A DNA stretch of 27,681 nucleotides from VFMC01 sp040398525 (GCA_040398525.1 JBBATY010000043.1:1-27681), one strand, 5' to 3'; numbered from the stretch's first letter, positions 15,112 to 22,986 are shown. Notes: generated by a model from the sequence alone, not told the origin. Numbers and translations: made by a program.

Positions 15112-16122
15112 TCAGCCCGCGCTCGGCGCCCCGGCCATGCCGGCGCGCAGCGCGTCGATCATCCGTGCCGTGAACGAGCGCATCGCTGCGCTGTCGAGGG
15201 CCAGCACGTCGGCGGCGTGGTACATGCCGGGCTCGACGTGCAGCTCGCAGGGCACGCCCGCCTCGCGCAGGCGCCGCGCGTACTCGACGTCCTCGTCGTG
15301 GAACAGATCGAGGTCGCCGACCCCCACCCATGCCGGCGGCAGCCCCGACAGGTCGGCCCGGCGGGCGGGCACCGCCCAGGGCTGCTCGGTGGCGTGGGCA
15401 GCCTCGCGGCCCAGGTAGGCGCGCCAGGCATAGGTGTTCGAGCGGCTGGTCCACACCAACCTGCCCGCGTCGCCGGCCGTGCCGGTGCGATCGTCGAGCA
15501 TCGGGTACTCGAGCAGCTGGAAGCACACTGCGGGGCCCCCTCGGTCGTGGGCCATCTGGGCGAGCGAGGCAGCCATGCCACCACCCGCGCTGCCCCCGCC
15601 GATCGCGACGCGTGCCGGGTCGACGCCCAGCGCCTCGGCCTCGCGGTGCAGCCACTCGAGCACCGCGTAGCAGTCGTCGAGGCCGCCCGGGAACGGGTGC
15701 TCGGGTGCCAGGCGGTAGTCGACGTTGGCCACGAGCACACCGAGGTCGGTCGCCATCCGGCTGCACCAGTCGTTCGACATCTCGGGTGTGCCCATCACGT
15801 AGCCACCACCGTGGATCCACAGCACCGCACCGCTCGGCCGGGTGCGCCCGGCCGGCTCGTACACCAGGGTGCGCACTCGCCCACCGCCGGCTGCGGTGAC
15901 CTCGACTTCGCGGCTCGTCACGCTCGGCGCGCACGCGGTAGGCCGGCCGAGCACCCGCCGGCCGATCGGCAGGGTGCGCTCGTTGGCCAGCTCGACGGGC
16001 AGCAGCAGCTGCCAGTTGCGCAGCTCGGGTGCCACCGGGGCCAGCGCCCGGCGGCGACGAGCCAGGCTCGTACCGAGCAGTGCGGCGAGGCCGATCAGAC
16101 CGAGGGTGGTGAGGCGCCTCAT
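15112..16122 (-). CDS. Alpha/beta hydrolase, HSL-type (alpha/beta hydrolase fold-3)
   Basis: This 336-residue esterase/lipase-type hydrolase of the hormone-sensitive-lipase group has the oxyanion-hole HGGGY motif (VLWIHGGGYVMG), the nucleophile elbow GGGSAGGG, the acid in VGVGDLDLFHDED, and the catalytic His in EPGMYHAAD. The N terminus (MRRLTTLGLIGLAALLGTSLARRRR) looks like a single membrane anchor or weak signal sequence with Arg on both sides, so it may sit at the membrane. The ATG at 16120-16122 overlaps the stop of the upstream propeller-like gene (ATGA), giving tight coupling. Likely activity is hydrolysis of short- to medium-chain esters; the substrate may relate to the Rieske oxygenase product in the same gene run (inference). 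Confidence 0.92.
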   Translation of the reverse strand: MRRLTTLGLIGLAALLGTSLARRRRALAPVAPELRNWQLLLPVELANERTLPIGRRVLGRPTACAPSVTSREVEVTAAGGGRVRTLVYEPAGRTRPSGAVLWIHGGGYVMGTPEMSNDWCSRMATDLGVLVANVDYRLAPEHPFPGGLDDCYAVLEWLHREAEALGVDPARVAIGGGSAGGGMAASLAQMAHDRGGPAVCFQLLEYPMLDDRTGTAGDAGRLVWTSRSNTYAWRAYLGREAAHATEQPWAVPARRADLSGLPPAWVGVGDLDLFHDEDVEYARRLREAGVPCELHVEPGMYHAADVLALDSAAMRSFTARMIDALRAGMAGAPSAG

Positions 16123-17417
16123 CGCACCTCGATCCGGCACACGCCCGGCAGCGAGCACAGGTAGAGGTCGCGGCCGAAGCCGGGCGCGGCGAACACCACC
16201 GACTGCAGCGGTAGGCCGGTATCGACCCGGGCCAGCTCGGTGCCGGTGACGATGTCGAGCAGTACGGCCTGTTCCATCATCCGTTCGGCATCGTGGTCGC
16301 AGAGCAGCAGCTCGCCGGTGTCGACGAACCGCAGCGGATGCGCGGCGTGGTTCTGCTCACGGGTCCAGGCGATGCCCGTCACCCCGTGGTCGTCGAAGGT
16401 GAAGGCGCGCACCACGCCGTTGCCGCTGTCGTAGGCCACGGCGATGCCGCGGCGCACGTCGATCGCCGGTGGGTTGGCGATCAGCCCACCGGGCCGGCCA
16501 CACACCTCGTGCAACGACACCGCACCGGTGCCCAGGTCGACGCGCACGAGGTGCAGCGGGTCGGTCGCCACCCCGACACCGCGGAAGGTGCCCGCGAAAC
16601 GGTCGGTCCCCTCGCCGTTGTCGAGGAACCAGGCGGCGCCACCGTCGATGACGGCATCCCAGCCGTACCCCTGGCCGGCCGACGTGCGGTACACGGCTCG
16701 GAAGTCCGCGTCGAGCTCGAGCCGGCTGCCGTCCCAGTGCGCCCGCCACAGCGAGGTGTCGCCAACCGCGTAGACGGTGTCGCCTGCGGCGCTCAGCCTG
16801 GCCACCGAGGTCTCCGGGAGCTCGAGCCGGGCCACGATGCGCAGCTCGTCGGGTTCGAGCACCAGCAGCTCGCAGGGCTCGTCGGGCGCGGCGCGGTGTG
16901 GGGTACGCCCACCGAAGTCCTTGGTCACCAGATGACCGTCGGGCAGCACCACGAAGCTGTTGTGCGGAGCGTCGCGCGGCAACTCGGCCACGGCCTGCAC
17001 CGTCAGGTCGGCGGCGAGGCGATGGGCGTGGCGCCCGAACACCGTGTACAGCGAGCCGTTGGCGTGGGCGGCGATCCCACCAGGCCACATCGGCCCCCCG
17101 GCCAGGTCGACCGAGCGGCGTATTGGTTCGAGTGTCTCCGGGTGGATCTGCTCGACCCAGGCAGGCACATCCGGGCCCGCACCGGCACCGAGCAGGTAGA
17201 CCTCGCCCGGATCGCGCAGCACGACCATCGTCGAGACGATTGCCAGACGAGACGTGACAGCGAGTGTGCTCGCCGGACCGATGGAGAGCCCACCCGCAGC
17301 TGCCTGGCGGCGGTCGGGCCCACCGTCTTCGGCCGGCCAGGGGCTCGGCCAGAGCGCCGGGTGCCGCGTGGCCGCTGCGACGGCGACGTCGCCGGAGAGG
17401 TCGGGCATCTCGCTCAT
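16119..17417 (-). CDS. Beta-propeller-like protein of unknown function
   Basis: I do not recognise a named family. The 432-residue sequence has repeating beta-rich segments with the rhythm of a six- or seven-bladed propeller: GGIAAHANGSLYTVFG, NSFVVLPDGHLVTKDFGG, ARLSAAGDTVYAVGD, AAWFLDNGEGTD, LIANPPAIDVRRGIAVAYDSGNGVVRAF, LRFVDTGELLLCDHD. It vaguely resembles SMP-30/gluconolactonase-like or PQQ-like propellers. No signal peptide is seen. The ATG at 17415-17417 has TACGGT six bases upstream, a leaderless-type box. It is translationally coupled to the downstream alpha/beta hydrolase and lies 40 bp after a Rieske oxygenase gene, so these three may serve one catabolic route (inference). Confidence 0.75.
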   Translation of the reverse strand: MSEMPDLSGDVAVAAATRHPALWPSPWPAEDGGPDRRQAAAGGLSIGPASTLAVTSRLAIVSTMVVLRDPGEVYLLGAGAGPDVPAWVEQIHPETLEPIRRSVDLAGGPMWPGGIAAHANGSLYTVFGRHAHRLAADLTVQAVAELPRDAPHNSFVVLPDGHLVTKDFGGRTPHRAAPDEPCELLVLEPDELRIVARLELPETSVARLSAAGDTVYAVGDTSLWRAHWDGSRLELDADFRAVYRTSAGQGYGWDAVIDGGAAWFLDNGEGTDRFAGTFRGVGVATDPLHLVRVDLGTGAVSLHEVCGRPGGLIANPPAIDVRRGIAVAYDSGNGVVRAFTFDDHGVTGIAWTREQNHAAHPLRFVDTGELLLCDHDAERMMEQAVLLDIVTGTELARVDTGLPLQSVVFAAPGFGRDLYLCSLPGVCRIEVR

Positions 17418-17423
17418 GGCGCG

Positions 17424-17429
17424 ACCGTA
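17424..17429 (-). promoter_or_regulatory. Leaderless-type -10 box for the propeller-like gene
   Basis: On the minus strand CTACGGTCG lies just before the start, with TACGGT 6 nt from the ATG. The same nonamer and the upstream CCAGCAG block are shared with the P450 promoter at 7372. Confidence 0.5.
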
Positions 17430-17457
17430 GCCGTCGCCGGGTGCTCTGCTGGACTGC

Positions 17458-18335
17458 CTACACAGCAAGTCGACGGGCGACGTGGCGGTCGAAGTCGACG
17501 ACGTTGGCCTCGTACTCCGACAGCGGCGCTCGGGCGAACTGTGGGCTGTCGCAACCGCGGCGCACGCCTTCGATCACCGGCCGGTCCTCGGCGTTCACTG
17601 CGTGCAGCAGCGCGAGCAGGTCGGCCACGTAGCGGTCGGGGTCGGCCTGCGCGGCGAGCACCTCGGGCGCCACCGACACGTCCCAGCGCACCCGCACGCC
17701 GTCGGTGCCGAGCGGGCTGATCTGCAGGTGCCAGCAGAAGTCGGGCTGCACCTGCATCACCAGCGTCGGGAACACCGCCGCCAGCACCACGGCGCGCCGC
17801 CACGCGCCCTCGAGCGCCGTGTTGTCCGGATGGGCCACGTCGGTGCGCTCGGTGGCGACGTGGTAGGTCCAGTCGTCGGTGCCCGGGAACATCGTGGTGT
17901 TCAGCGGGCTGTCGCTGCCGGTGCCGAACGTGGCCCGGTGCACCTTGAACACGTGGTAGGTGTCGATGAAGTTCTCGACGAGCAGCTTCCAGTTGGTGCG
18001 CCACTCGTCGACCTGCGCGTGCACCGGCACATAGCCGGCCAGGTGGAAGCGACCGAGCACGTCGGCCAGGCCACTCAGGCGCGGTGCCAGCGGCTCGGGC
18101 GCCGCGACCGTCGACACGAGCACGAACCCCTCCCACTCCGCGAGCGCGAGCTCGCCCAGGTGGTGCGCGCCCGGGTCGAACGCCTGCTCGGTGCCGCCGG
18201 GGGCGCGGTGCATGTAGGGCGCCCCGATCAGCTGGCCGTCGAGCCGGTACGTCCACCCGTGGTAGGGGCAGGTCAGGCGGGCCGCGGTGCCGCATCCGGT
18301 GGCGAGCGGCGAGCCGCGGTGCACACACACGTTGT
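17458..18335 (-). CDS. Rieske aromatic-ring-hydroxylating oxygenase alpha subunit (5' end lost in assembly gap)
   Basis: This is 292 codons of a Rieske non-heme iron oxygenase large subunit. The Rieske cluster ligands are visible as NVCVHRG and, 17 residues later, CPYHGW (Cys-x-His and Cys-x2-His). The catalytic domain shows NWKLLVENFIDTYHVFKVH, with the Asn/Asp bridge and the two His ligands of the mononuclear iron. A C-terminal SRPBCC-type catalytic fold follows. The reading frame runs directly into the 100-N gap, so roughly the first 80 residues before the first Rieske Cys are missing from the assembly. Electron-transfer partners are not in the window. Possible substrates are aromatic acids, quaternary amines or steroids. 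It lies upstream of the propeller and hydrolase genes on the same strand. Confidence 0.9.
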
Positions 18336-18435
18336 NNNNNNNNNNNNNNNNNNNNNNNNNNNNNNNNNNNNNNNNNNNNNNNNNNNNNNNNNNNNNNNNN
18401 NNNNNNNNNNNNNNNNNNNNNNNNNNNNNNNNNNN
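18336..18435. other. Assembly gap (100 N)
   Basis: There are exactly 100 unknown bases, the usual placeholder for a gap of unknown length. It interrupts the 5' part of the Rieske oxygenase gene. From family length I expect at least ~240 coding bases to be missing, so the true gap may be larger. Confidence 0.97.
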
Positions 18436-18539
18436 GGAGGCGTCGCATGGCACGTCGGGGCACGGCCCGCAGTCCGGTGGTGGGCCGGTGCCCGCAGCCT
18501 ACGACGTTGCTGCCGGGGCCGATCAGGCGCTGGTCGCGC
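18436..18539. other. Short stretch after the gap, possible Rieske gene start region
   Basis: These 104 bases lie between the gap and the stop of the signal peptidase gene. On the minus strand, start-codon candidates occur near 18463, 18453 and 18448, any of which could open the Rieske gene. The gap hides the frame, so no choice can be made. I see no other gene here. Confidence 0.5.
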
Positions 18540-19016
18540 TCACGCCGGAGCCGGTTGCTGCATGGCTCGCCGGATGCCGTGGGCGATCACCCAGCACCCC
18601 GCCCCCACGCCGAGCACCAGCGGGTCGGTGGCCAGCCGGAGCAGCTCGCGCCCGAACGGGATCTGCACCACGGCTACGCCGATCACGTCGGCATCCGATG
18701 GCAGCGGCAGGTCGGGTGTGGCGCGGTTGTCGCCCTGCACCAGCAGCCGGCCGTCGGGGCGGCGCTCGACCACTCGGTGCACGATCTGGCCCTCGCGGCC
18801 GGGCACCCGGAAGGCGATGACGTCGCCGGGCTCGGGGTGCATGTCGTGCACCAGCAGCACATCGCCGTCGTGGTAGGTCGGCTCCATCGACACGCCCGAC
18901 ACCACGATCAGCGACGTCCCCCCGCCGAGCCACGCCGGCCACAGCAGCCACAGCACGGCTGCAGCGAGGAGCAGTTCGACCCACGAGGCGACATCGGTGA
19001 GCCGCCGCCTGCTCAT
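18540..19016 (-). CDS. Signal peptidase I of the SipW (Ser/His, ER-type) class
   Basis: This 158-residue membrane signal peptidase of family S26B has an N-terminal membrane segment (about 12-30), then the catalytic serine in SGVSMEPT (S43). The general base position holds His (IVHRVV, H80) instead of the Lys of ordinary bacterial LepB, which marks the SipW/archaeal/ER type. The substrate-groove GDVIAF and GDN motifs follow, and a second hydrophobic segment lies near residues 125-148. The ATG overlaps the stop of the upstream exported-protein gene (ATGA at 19013-19016). SipW enzymes process dedicated substrates such as TasA-type fibre proteins. The two upstream genes in this operon are the probable clients, especially the first. 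Confidence 0.9.
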   Translation of the reverse strand: MSRRRLTDVASWVELLLAAAVLWLLWPAWLGGGTSLIVVSGVSMEPTYHDGDVLLVHDMHPEPGDVIAFRVPGREGQIVHRVVERRPDGRLLVQGDNRATPDLPLPSDADVIGVAVVQIPFGRELLRLATDPLVLGVGAGCWVIAHGIRRAMQQPAPA

Positions 19017-19708
19017 GCCGGCACCTCCACCCGCAGCGCCGTGATCGCCACGCCGGTCGTCTGGTCGGCGTACCCGCCATAGCCGTCGTTGTCGACGAGG
19101 TCGGTCACCTGCGCAGGCGACAGCGTGCCGGTCACCGTCACCGTCGGGTCGCGTGACCACAGCGGCCGGGCCGTGGCCACCACCGTCGAGCCCTGCATCT
19201 GCAGGGTCAGCTCGATGGTCGCCTCGGTCACGGCGCCAGCGGCGCTCGACCCGAGCGTGACCGGCCGTCCCGGGAGGTAGACCACCTCGAGCGCCCCGGT
19301 CGAGCTGACCCTGGCGACAAGGGCGCGCCTGGTGCCGGTCGCCGACGAGGCGGCGATCACGCCCCCGTTGCGCACCGGTGAGCCGCCGAGGCTCGACACG
19401 ACGGCCGCGACGCGGGCGCTGCTGCCCGCCGCGGGCACTGCGGCCAGCACACGGGTGTCGGGCATCGAGCGAGTCGACACCAGGGCGTGGCCGACCTGCG
19501 CCCAGTCGCCGCTGACCGGTTGCCACAGCTCGCCCGACGACCACGGTGTGGTGGTCGTGATCGCACCATCGGGGCCGAGGAACGATGCCCACGCGAGCAC
19601 CCGGGGGGCGGGTGCCGACGAGGGCATCGCGATGCCGGCGATGGGTGCGGCGATGATCGCGAGCGCGGCCACCATGCCCGAGGCGCGGTGCGGGCGCAGT
19701 CTCGACAT
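19013..19708 (-). CDS. Exported protein with a jelly-roll (LamG/ConA-like) domain, uncertain
   Basis: This 231-residue protein has a probable signal sequence (about 10-30: SGMVAALAIIAAPIAGIAMPSSA). The mature part reads like a single concanavalin/LamG-type jelly roll: a first strand FLGPDGAITTTTPWSSGELWQPVSGDW, then alternating beta strands with GGVIAASS, ALVARVSSTGALEVVYL, ATIELTLQMQGSTVVATA, and a closing GYGGYADQTTGVAITALRVEV. I infer the fold from this strand pattern only. It sits between the SipW-type substrate gene (19 bp upstream) and the signal peptidase (ATGA overlap), so it is part of the same secreted assembly. It could bind glycans or act as a fibre-associated subunit. Confidence 0.7.
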   Translation of the reverse strand: MSRLRPHRASGMVAALAIIAAPIAGIAMPSSAPAPRVLAWASFLGPDGAITTTTPWSSGELWQPVSGDWAQVGHALVSTRSMPDTRVLAAVPAAGSSARVAAVVSSLGGSPVRNGGVIAASSATGTRRALVARVSSTGALEVVYLPGRPVTLGSSAAGAVTEATIELTLQMQGSTVVATARPLWSRDPTVTVTGTLSPAQVTDLVDNDGYGGYADQTTGVAITALRVEVPA

Positions 19709-19727
19709 GGTGGCCGCGCTCGCGAGA

Positions 19728-20153
19728 TCAGCCGGTGAAGACGACGGCGATGTGCTCGACCTCGGCTGCGTCGACAGCAGCAGAGAGCTCGATCGTGTGG
19801 GTGGCGGCCGACACCGTGGCGGTGCCGTTGGCCAGCTCGACGTAGGTGTCGGTGGCCACCACCACATCGAGCACGTGGCCCGCACAGGCCGTGGCGTCGA
19901 TGTCGCCGATCACGGCGTCGGTGACTCGGTAGATGCCGGTGGTGGGGTCGTACTCGGTGAGGTACTCGACCGTGACCGATGTGTCGCATCCGGTCACCTC
20001 GATGCCGCCGCCGGCGACGCTGTCGGGGGAGACGCTGAGGGTCGCCGCCGAGGCGGCAGTGACCCCACCCACCACGAAGGCGACGGGCAGCAGCCGGAGC
20101 AACCTCCGAACGAGTCGGTTCGGTGTCGCCGTTGGGCTCGGTGTGTTCGTCAT
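19728..20153 (-). CDS. SipW-dependent-type exported subunit
   Basis: This 141-residue exported protein has an N-terminal basic segment (RLVRRLLRLL) and hydrophobic core (PVAFVVGGVTAASA). Cleavage is expected near residues 36-37, leaving a mature start ATLSVSPDSVAGGG. This resembles actinobacterial SipW-dependent-type signal proteins that lie next to a SipW peptidase. The mature domain is all-beta with two cysteines (VTGCDTS and DATACAGH) that can form a disulfide, and it ends in HIAVVFTG. No catalytic motif is seen, so a structural or fibre-forming role like TasA/camelysin is plausible but not shown. It is the first gene of the three-gene operon and is divergent from the S8 protease. Confidence 0.78.
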   Translation of the reverse strand: MTNTPSPTATPNRLVRRLLRLLPVAFVVGGVTAASAATLSVSPDSVAGGGIEVTGCDTSVTVEYLTEYDPTTGIYRVTDAVIGDIDATACAGHVLDVVVATDTYVELANGTATVSAATHTIELSAAVDAAEVEHIAVVFTG

Positions 20154-20296
20154 GCGATGCAGTCAAGTGCACACTCTGCGTGGTCGACAGCGTGTGATCC
20201 CCCGAGTGGCCAGGGTTGGACCTCATGTTCACAGGGGGAAACCCCCATCGTGCTGCCCACTGGCAGATCACTGGTCGATCCCGTCCGACCTGCCCG

Positions 20297-20341
20297 CCGC
20301 TCTGGCGTCGACCCCGGCGGGTGGGGCCGACGCCAGAGCGG
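20297..20341. promoter_or_regulatory. Long GC-rich hairpin in the SipW operon / protease intergenic region
   Basis: A perfect 14-bp stem joins CCGCTCTGGCGTCG (20297-20310) to its complement (20328-20341). After one mismatch an inner CCCC/GGGG stem continues to a 7-nt loop. It lies between two divergent genes, so a simple terminator is unexpected. It could be a leader structure on either transcript or a protein-binding dyad. Confidence 0.6.
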
Positions 20342-20442
20342 GGCTCTGACAGGGAGCTCATGGCTCAGGCGAGTGCAGCGCCCGATCCGCTCGACCTGAC
20401 CGAGGCCGGATCACCGGCGGGTCATGGCTGTAGTCAACGCCA

Positions 20443-20458
20443 TTCGGCACGTGCCGAA
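20443..20458. promoter_or_regulatory. Perfect 16-bp palindrome TTCGGCAC|GTGCCGAA upstream of the S8 protease
   Basis: This exact dyad is centred 108 bp before the S8 protease start. It is a candidate operator or activator site; no regulator gene adjoins it. It differs from the GAACnnnnGTTC LexA type. Confidence 0.5.
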
Positions 20459-20546
20459 CAGCAGAAGATCCCCCGGCCTCACCGGGGTACTCCTCGACAT
20501 GCCGTGGGAAATCCCTCACCCGAATTCGGGCAGTATCGGCCGCTGC

Positions 20547-20552
20547 TACCGT
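20547..20552 (+). promoter_or_regulatory. Leaderless-type -10 box for the S8 protease gene
   Basis: TACCGT is followed by 6 nt (CGCCGC) and GTG at 20559. This box supports the GTG as the start over the ATG at 20424. Confidence 0.5.
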
Positions 20553-20558
20553 CGCCGC

Positions 20559-22925
20559 GTGGGCGGACACAGCAGGCAGCGTTCTCAGACGGCACGAGTG
20601 GGACTGGTCCTCGCCTGTCTCGGAGTGGCCGCTCTGCCGACGGCGGCGGGTGCCGATGGGCGGGCGGTCGCCGGTCGTGCCGTCGCCTCGCCGGGGCCGG
20701 TGGGCCACGAGATCGGCGCCCTGGACGAGCCGATCAGCGTGGTCGGCGCCCAATCGAGCGGACCCGGGCGGTTCGTCGTGCTCGCCGCCGACACGGCGTC
20801 ACTCGATGCTGCGCTCGCGGCACTGTCGGCCCAGGGCGTCGCGCCGATCCGGGTGTGGCGCTCGGGGCTGACCGGCTTCGTGGCCGAGATGACCGCCGAG
20901 CAGGCGGCTGAGCTGCGCACCCAGCCCGGTGTCACCTCGGTCGAGCGCGAGCGCGTGGTCCAGCAGACGCTCGAGCAGGACAACCCGGTGTGGAACCTCG
21001 ACCGGCTCGACCAGGTCGAGATGTTCCCCGACGGCTACTTCTCCTCGGAGAAGACCGGCGCAGGTGTGCCGATCTACGTGTTCGACTCCGGCCTGAACGT
21101 CAGCATCCGCAGCGGCCAGCTGATCACCCACAGCGAGCTGCTCCTGCGCGTCCCCGACTACGTCTACTTCACGTTCGACGACGGCTGCCCCGGGATCCGC
21201 GACTGCCACGGTCACGGCACGCACGTGGCCGGCACCGCAGCCGGCTCCACCTACGGCGTGGCCAAGGCGGCGACGGTCATTCCGGTGAAGGTGCTCGACC
21301 GCAACGGCGACAGCTACGACTGGATCATCGCCGACGGCATCCAGTACATCCTCGACGAGCTCTACCTCCGCGGGACACCGGCCGTAGCCAACCTGAGCAT
21401 CGGCGGACCGCCGTCGGCCTTGCTCGACGCAGCGGTCGAAGCCCTGGCCGAGGCCGGCATGGTGGTGGTCGTCGCGGCGGGCAACGAGGGGCAGGACGCC
21501 TGTAACACGAGCCCGGCGCGGGTACCGTCGGCGATCACTGTCGGCGCCGTCGCCCCGGGCGATGTCGAGGCCGACTTCTCGAACTGGGGCGAGTGCGTCG
21601 ACATCTACGCACCCGGGGTCGACGTCCTGTCCGCATGGAAGACCTCGGGCACCGCGACGATGGTGGAGAGCGGCACCTCGATGGCTGCGCCGCATGTGGC
21701 CGGCGCAGCAGCGCTCGAGCTCGAGGGACGGGGCCCCGGCTTCCACGGCCCCGACGTGTGGGCCAAGATCGCCGGCCGTTCGTTGTCGGGTGTGATCGCC
21801 CTCGAGCACCAGAGCCCGAACCTGTTGCTCCAGGTGCAGCGCGAGGTGTTGCCGCGCCAGACGCTGACGGTCGCGCGCACCGGCGATGGATCCGGCAAGG
21901 TGACGATGGCCGTGCCGCCGATCGACTGCGGCACCCGGTGCACCGGCCGCGTGCCGCAAGGAGCATCGGTCGTGGTGTGGGCCGCTGCCTCGCCCGGGTC
22001 GTACCTCGCGGGGTGGAGCGAGAACTGCGAGCCCATCGAAGGAACAGGCTGTCGGGTGCGGCTCGACGACGACACCACGGTGACGGCCAACTTCATCGTC
22101 CCGGCCAAGCCAGGCGCACCGACCGGTGTCGCCGTCACCCCGGGCAACCGCACCCTCGGGGTCAGCTGGTCGCCGCCCGCCGACGACGGCGGAGCGCCGA
22201 TCACCGGCTACCAGTACACCACCGGGTCGACATGGAAGACCGTGCCGAGCACGGCGTCGACGTTCACGATCACCGGCCTCACCAACGGGCGCAGCTACCA
22301 GGTGCGCGTCCGCGCCGTCACGATGGCCGGCTACGGCGCGGCCTCGACGGCTGCAGTGGGAACACCGCGCACCGTGCCGAGTGCCCCGTCGATCACCTCG
22401 GTCACCCCGGGCAACGGCCAGCTCACCGTGAAGTTCACGGCGCCATCCACCAATGGCGCGCCGATCAGCGCGTACGAGTACTCCGTCGACGACGGGGCGA
22501 GCTTCACGACGGTGTCGCCCCCTCCCGCGTCGCGCACGATCACCATCGGCGGCCTCACCAATGGAACGACCTATCAGGTGAAGGTGCGCGCCGTGAATGC
22601 CGCGGGCGCCGGAGCACCGTCGCGAGCCAAGGCCGGCACACCGCGCACCGTGCCCGCTGCTCCGACCATCACCGCTGTCGTGGCAGGGTCGCGCAGCCTC
22701 ACCCTCACCATCGCCGCCCCGGCATCCACCGGTGGCTCGCCGATCACCAGCTACCAGTACTCCCTCGACGGTGGGGTGCGGTGGTCGACGAAGTCGCTCA
22801 GCGCCGGCACGATGAAGCTCACCTCGTTGAGAGCCGGCACCACCTACAGCGTGGTGGTGCGGGCCGTGAACGCCGCTGGCGCCGGCCCGGCGTCGGTGGC
22901 GGGCACCGGCACGCCGACAAACTGA
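20559..22925 (+). CDS. Secreted S8 subtilisin-like protease with I9 prodomain, bacterial-repeat module and three FN3 domains
   Basis: This is a 788-residue secreted serine protease. From the GTG at 20559, residues 1-33 form a signal peptide (TARVGLVLACLGVAALPTAAGADG). An I9-type inhibitor prodomain follows at about 70-130 (RFVVLAADTASLDAALAAL...TGFVAEM). The S8 catalytic domain spans about 140-420, with D176 (VFDSG), H219 (GHGTHVAG), N309 (AAGNEG) and S374 (SGTSMAAP). Next is a bacterial-repeat module with paired Cys (CGTRC...GWSENCEP...TVTANF, about 430-510). Three tandem fibronectin III domains (about 515-788) share the linker GTPRTVP and NAAGAGxPS ends. An ATG at 20424 would add 45 residues before the signal and is rejected. 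Likely role: extracellular protein degradation at surfaces or on particles. Confidence 0.93.
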   Translation: MGGHSRQRSQTARVGLVLACLGVAALPTAAGADGRAVAGRAVASPGPVGHEIGALDEPISVVGAQSSGPGRFVVLAADTASLDAALAALSAQGVAPIRVWRSGLTGFVAEMTAEQAAELRTQPGVTSVERERVVQQTLEQDNPVWNLDRLDQVEMFPDGYFSSEKTGAGVPIYVFDSGLNVSIRSGQLITHSELLLRVPDYVYFTFDDGCPGIRDCHGHGTHVAGTAAGSTYGVAKAATVIPVKVLDRNGDSYDWIIADGIQYILDELYLRGTPAVANLSIGGPPSALLDAAVEALAEAGMVVVVAAGNEGQDACNTSPARVPSAITVGAVAPGDVEADFSNWGECVDIYAPGVDVLSAWKTSGTATMVESGTSMAAPHVAGAAALELEGRGPGFHGPDVWAKIAGRSLSGVIALEHQSPNLLLQVQREVLPRQTLTVARTGDGSGKVTMAVPPIDCGTRCTGRVPQGASVVVWAAASPGSYLAGWSENCEPIEGTGCRVRLDDDTTVTANFIVPAKPGAPTGVAVTPGNRTLGVSWSPPADDGGAPITGYQYTTGSTWKTVPSTASTFTITGLTNGRSYQVRVRAVTMAGYGAASTAAVGTPRTVPSAPSITSVTPGNGQLTVKFTAPSTNGAPISAYEYSVDDGASFTTVSPPPASRTITIGGLTNGTTYQVKVRAVNAAGAGAPSRAKAGTPRTVPAAPTITAVVAGSRSLTLTIAAPASTGGSPITSYQYSLDGGVRWSTKSLSAGTMKLTSLRAGTTYSVVVRAVNAAGAGPASVAGTGTPTN

Positions 22926-22980
22926 TCGCTGCGCAGGGCCGCCGCCTCGGCCGGTCGACCACTGCGTCGCCCGTGTGACC

Positions 22981-22986
22981 TAGCGT
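22981..22986 (+). promoter_or_regulatory. Leaderless-type -10 box for the TerC-family gene
   Basis: TAGCGT is followed by 8 nt and the ATG at 22995, with no ribosome site in between. Confidence 0.5.

Larger units (their letters stand above)
20154..20558. other. 405-bp divergent intergenic region with three structured elements
   Basis: No credible gene lies here. Short ORFs have no family features and no ribosome sites. The region holds a GGGGG-AAA-CCCCC mini-hairpin (20235-20247), a long GC hairpin (20297-20341), a perfect 16-bp palindrome (20443-20458), a CCCCGG-CCTCA-CCGGGG hairpin (about 20470-20490), and the S8 promoter box (20547-20552). Confidence 0.7.

Noticed and set aside
18436..18463. 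Start codons just past the gap as the definite start of the Rieske gene
   Set aside because: Frame and distance cannot be known across an unsized gap.
20228..20260. Possible c-di-GMP-I riboswitch core (CACAGGG...AAACC-like stretch)
   Set aside because: Only a short match around GGGGGAAACCCCC is present. The conserved GNRA loop/receptor and the GCAAAGCC-type segment are missing.
20424..20558. Extended ATG start of the S8 protease at 20424
   Set aside because: The added 45 residues precede a normal signal peptide and cover a palindrome and promoter box. GTG 20559 with TACCGT 6 nt upstream fits better.
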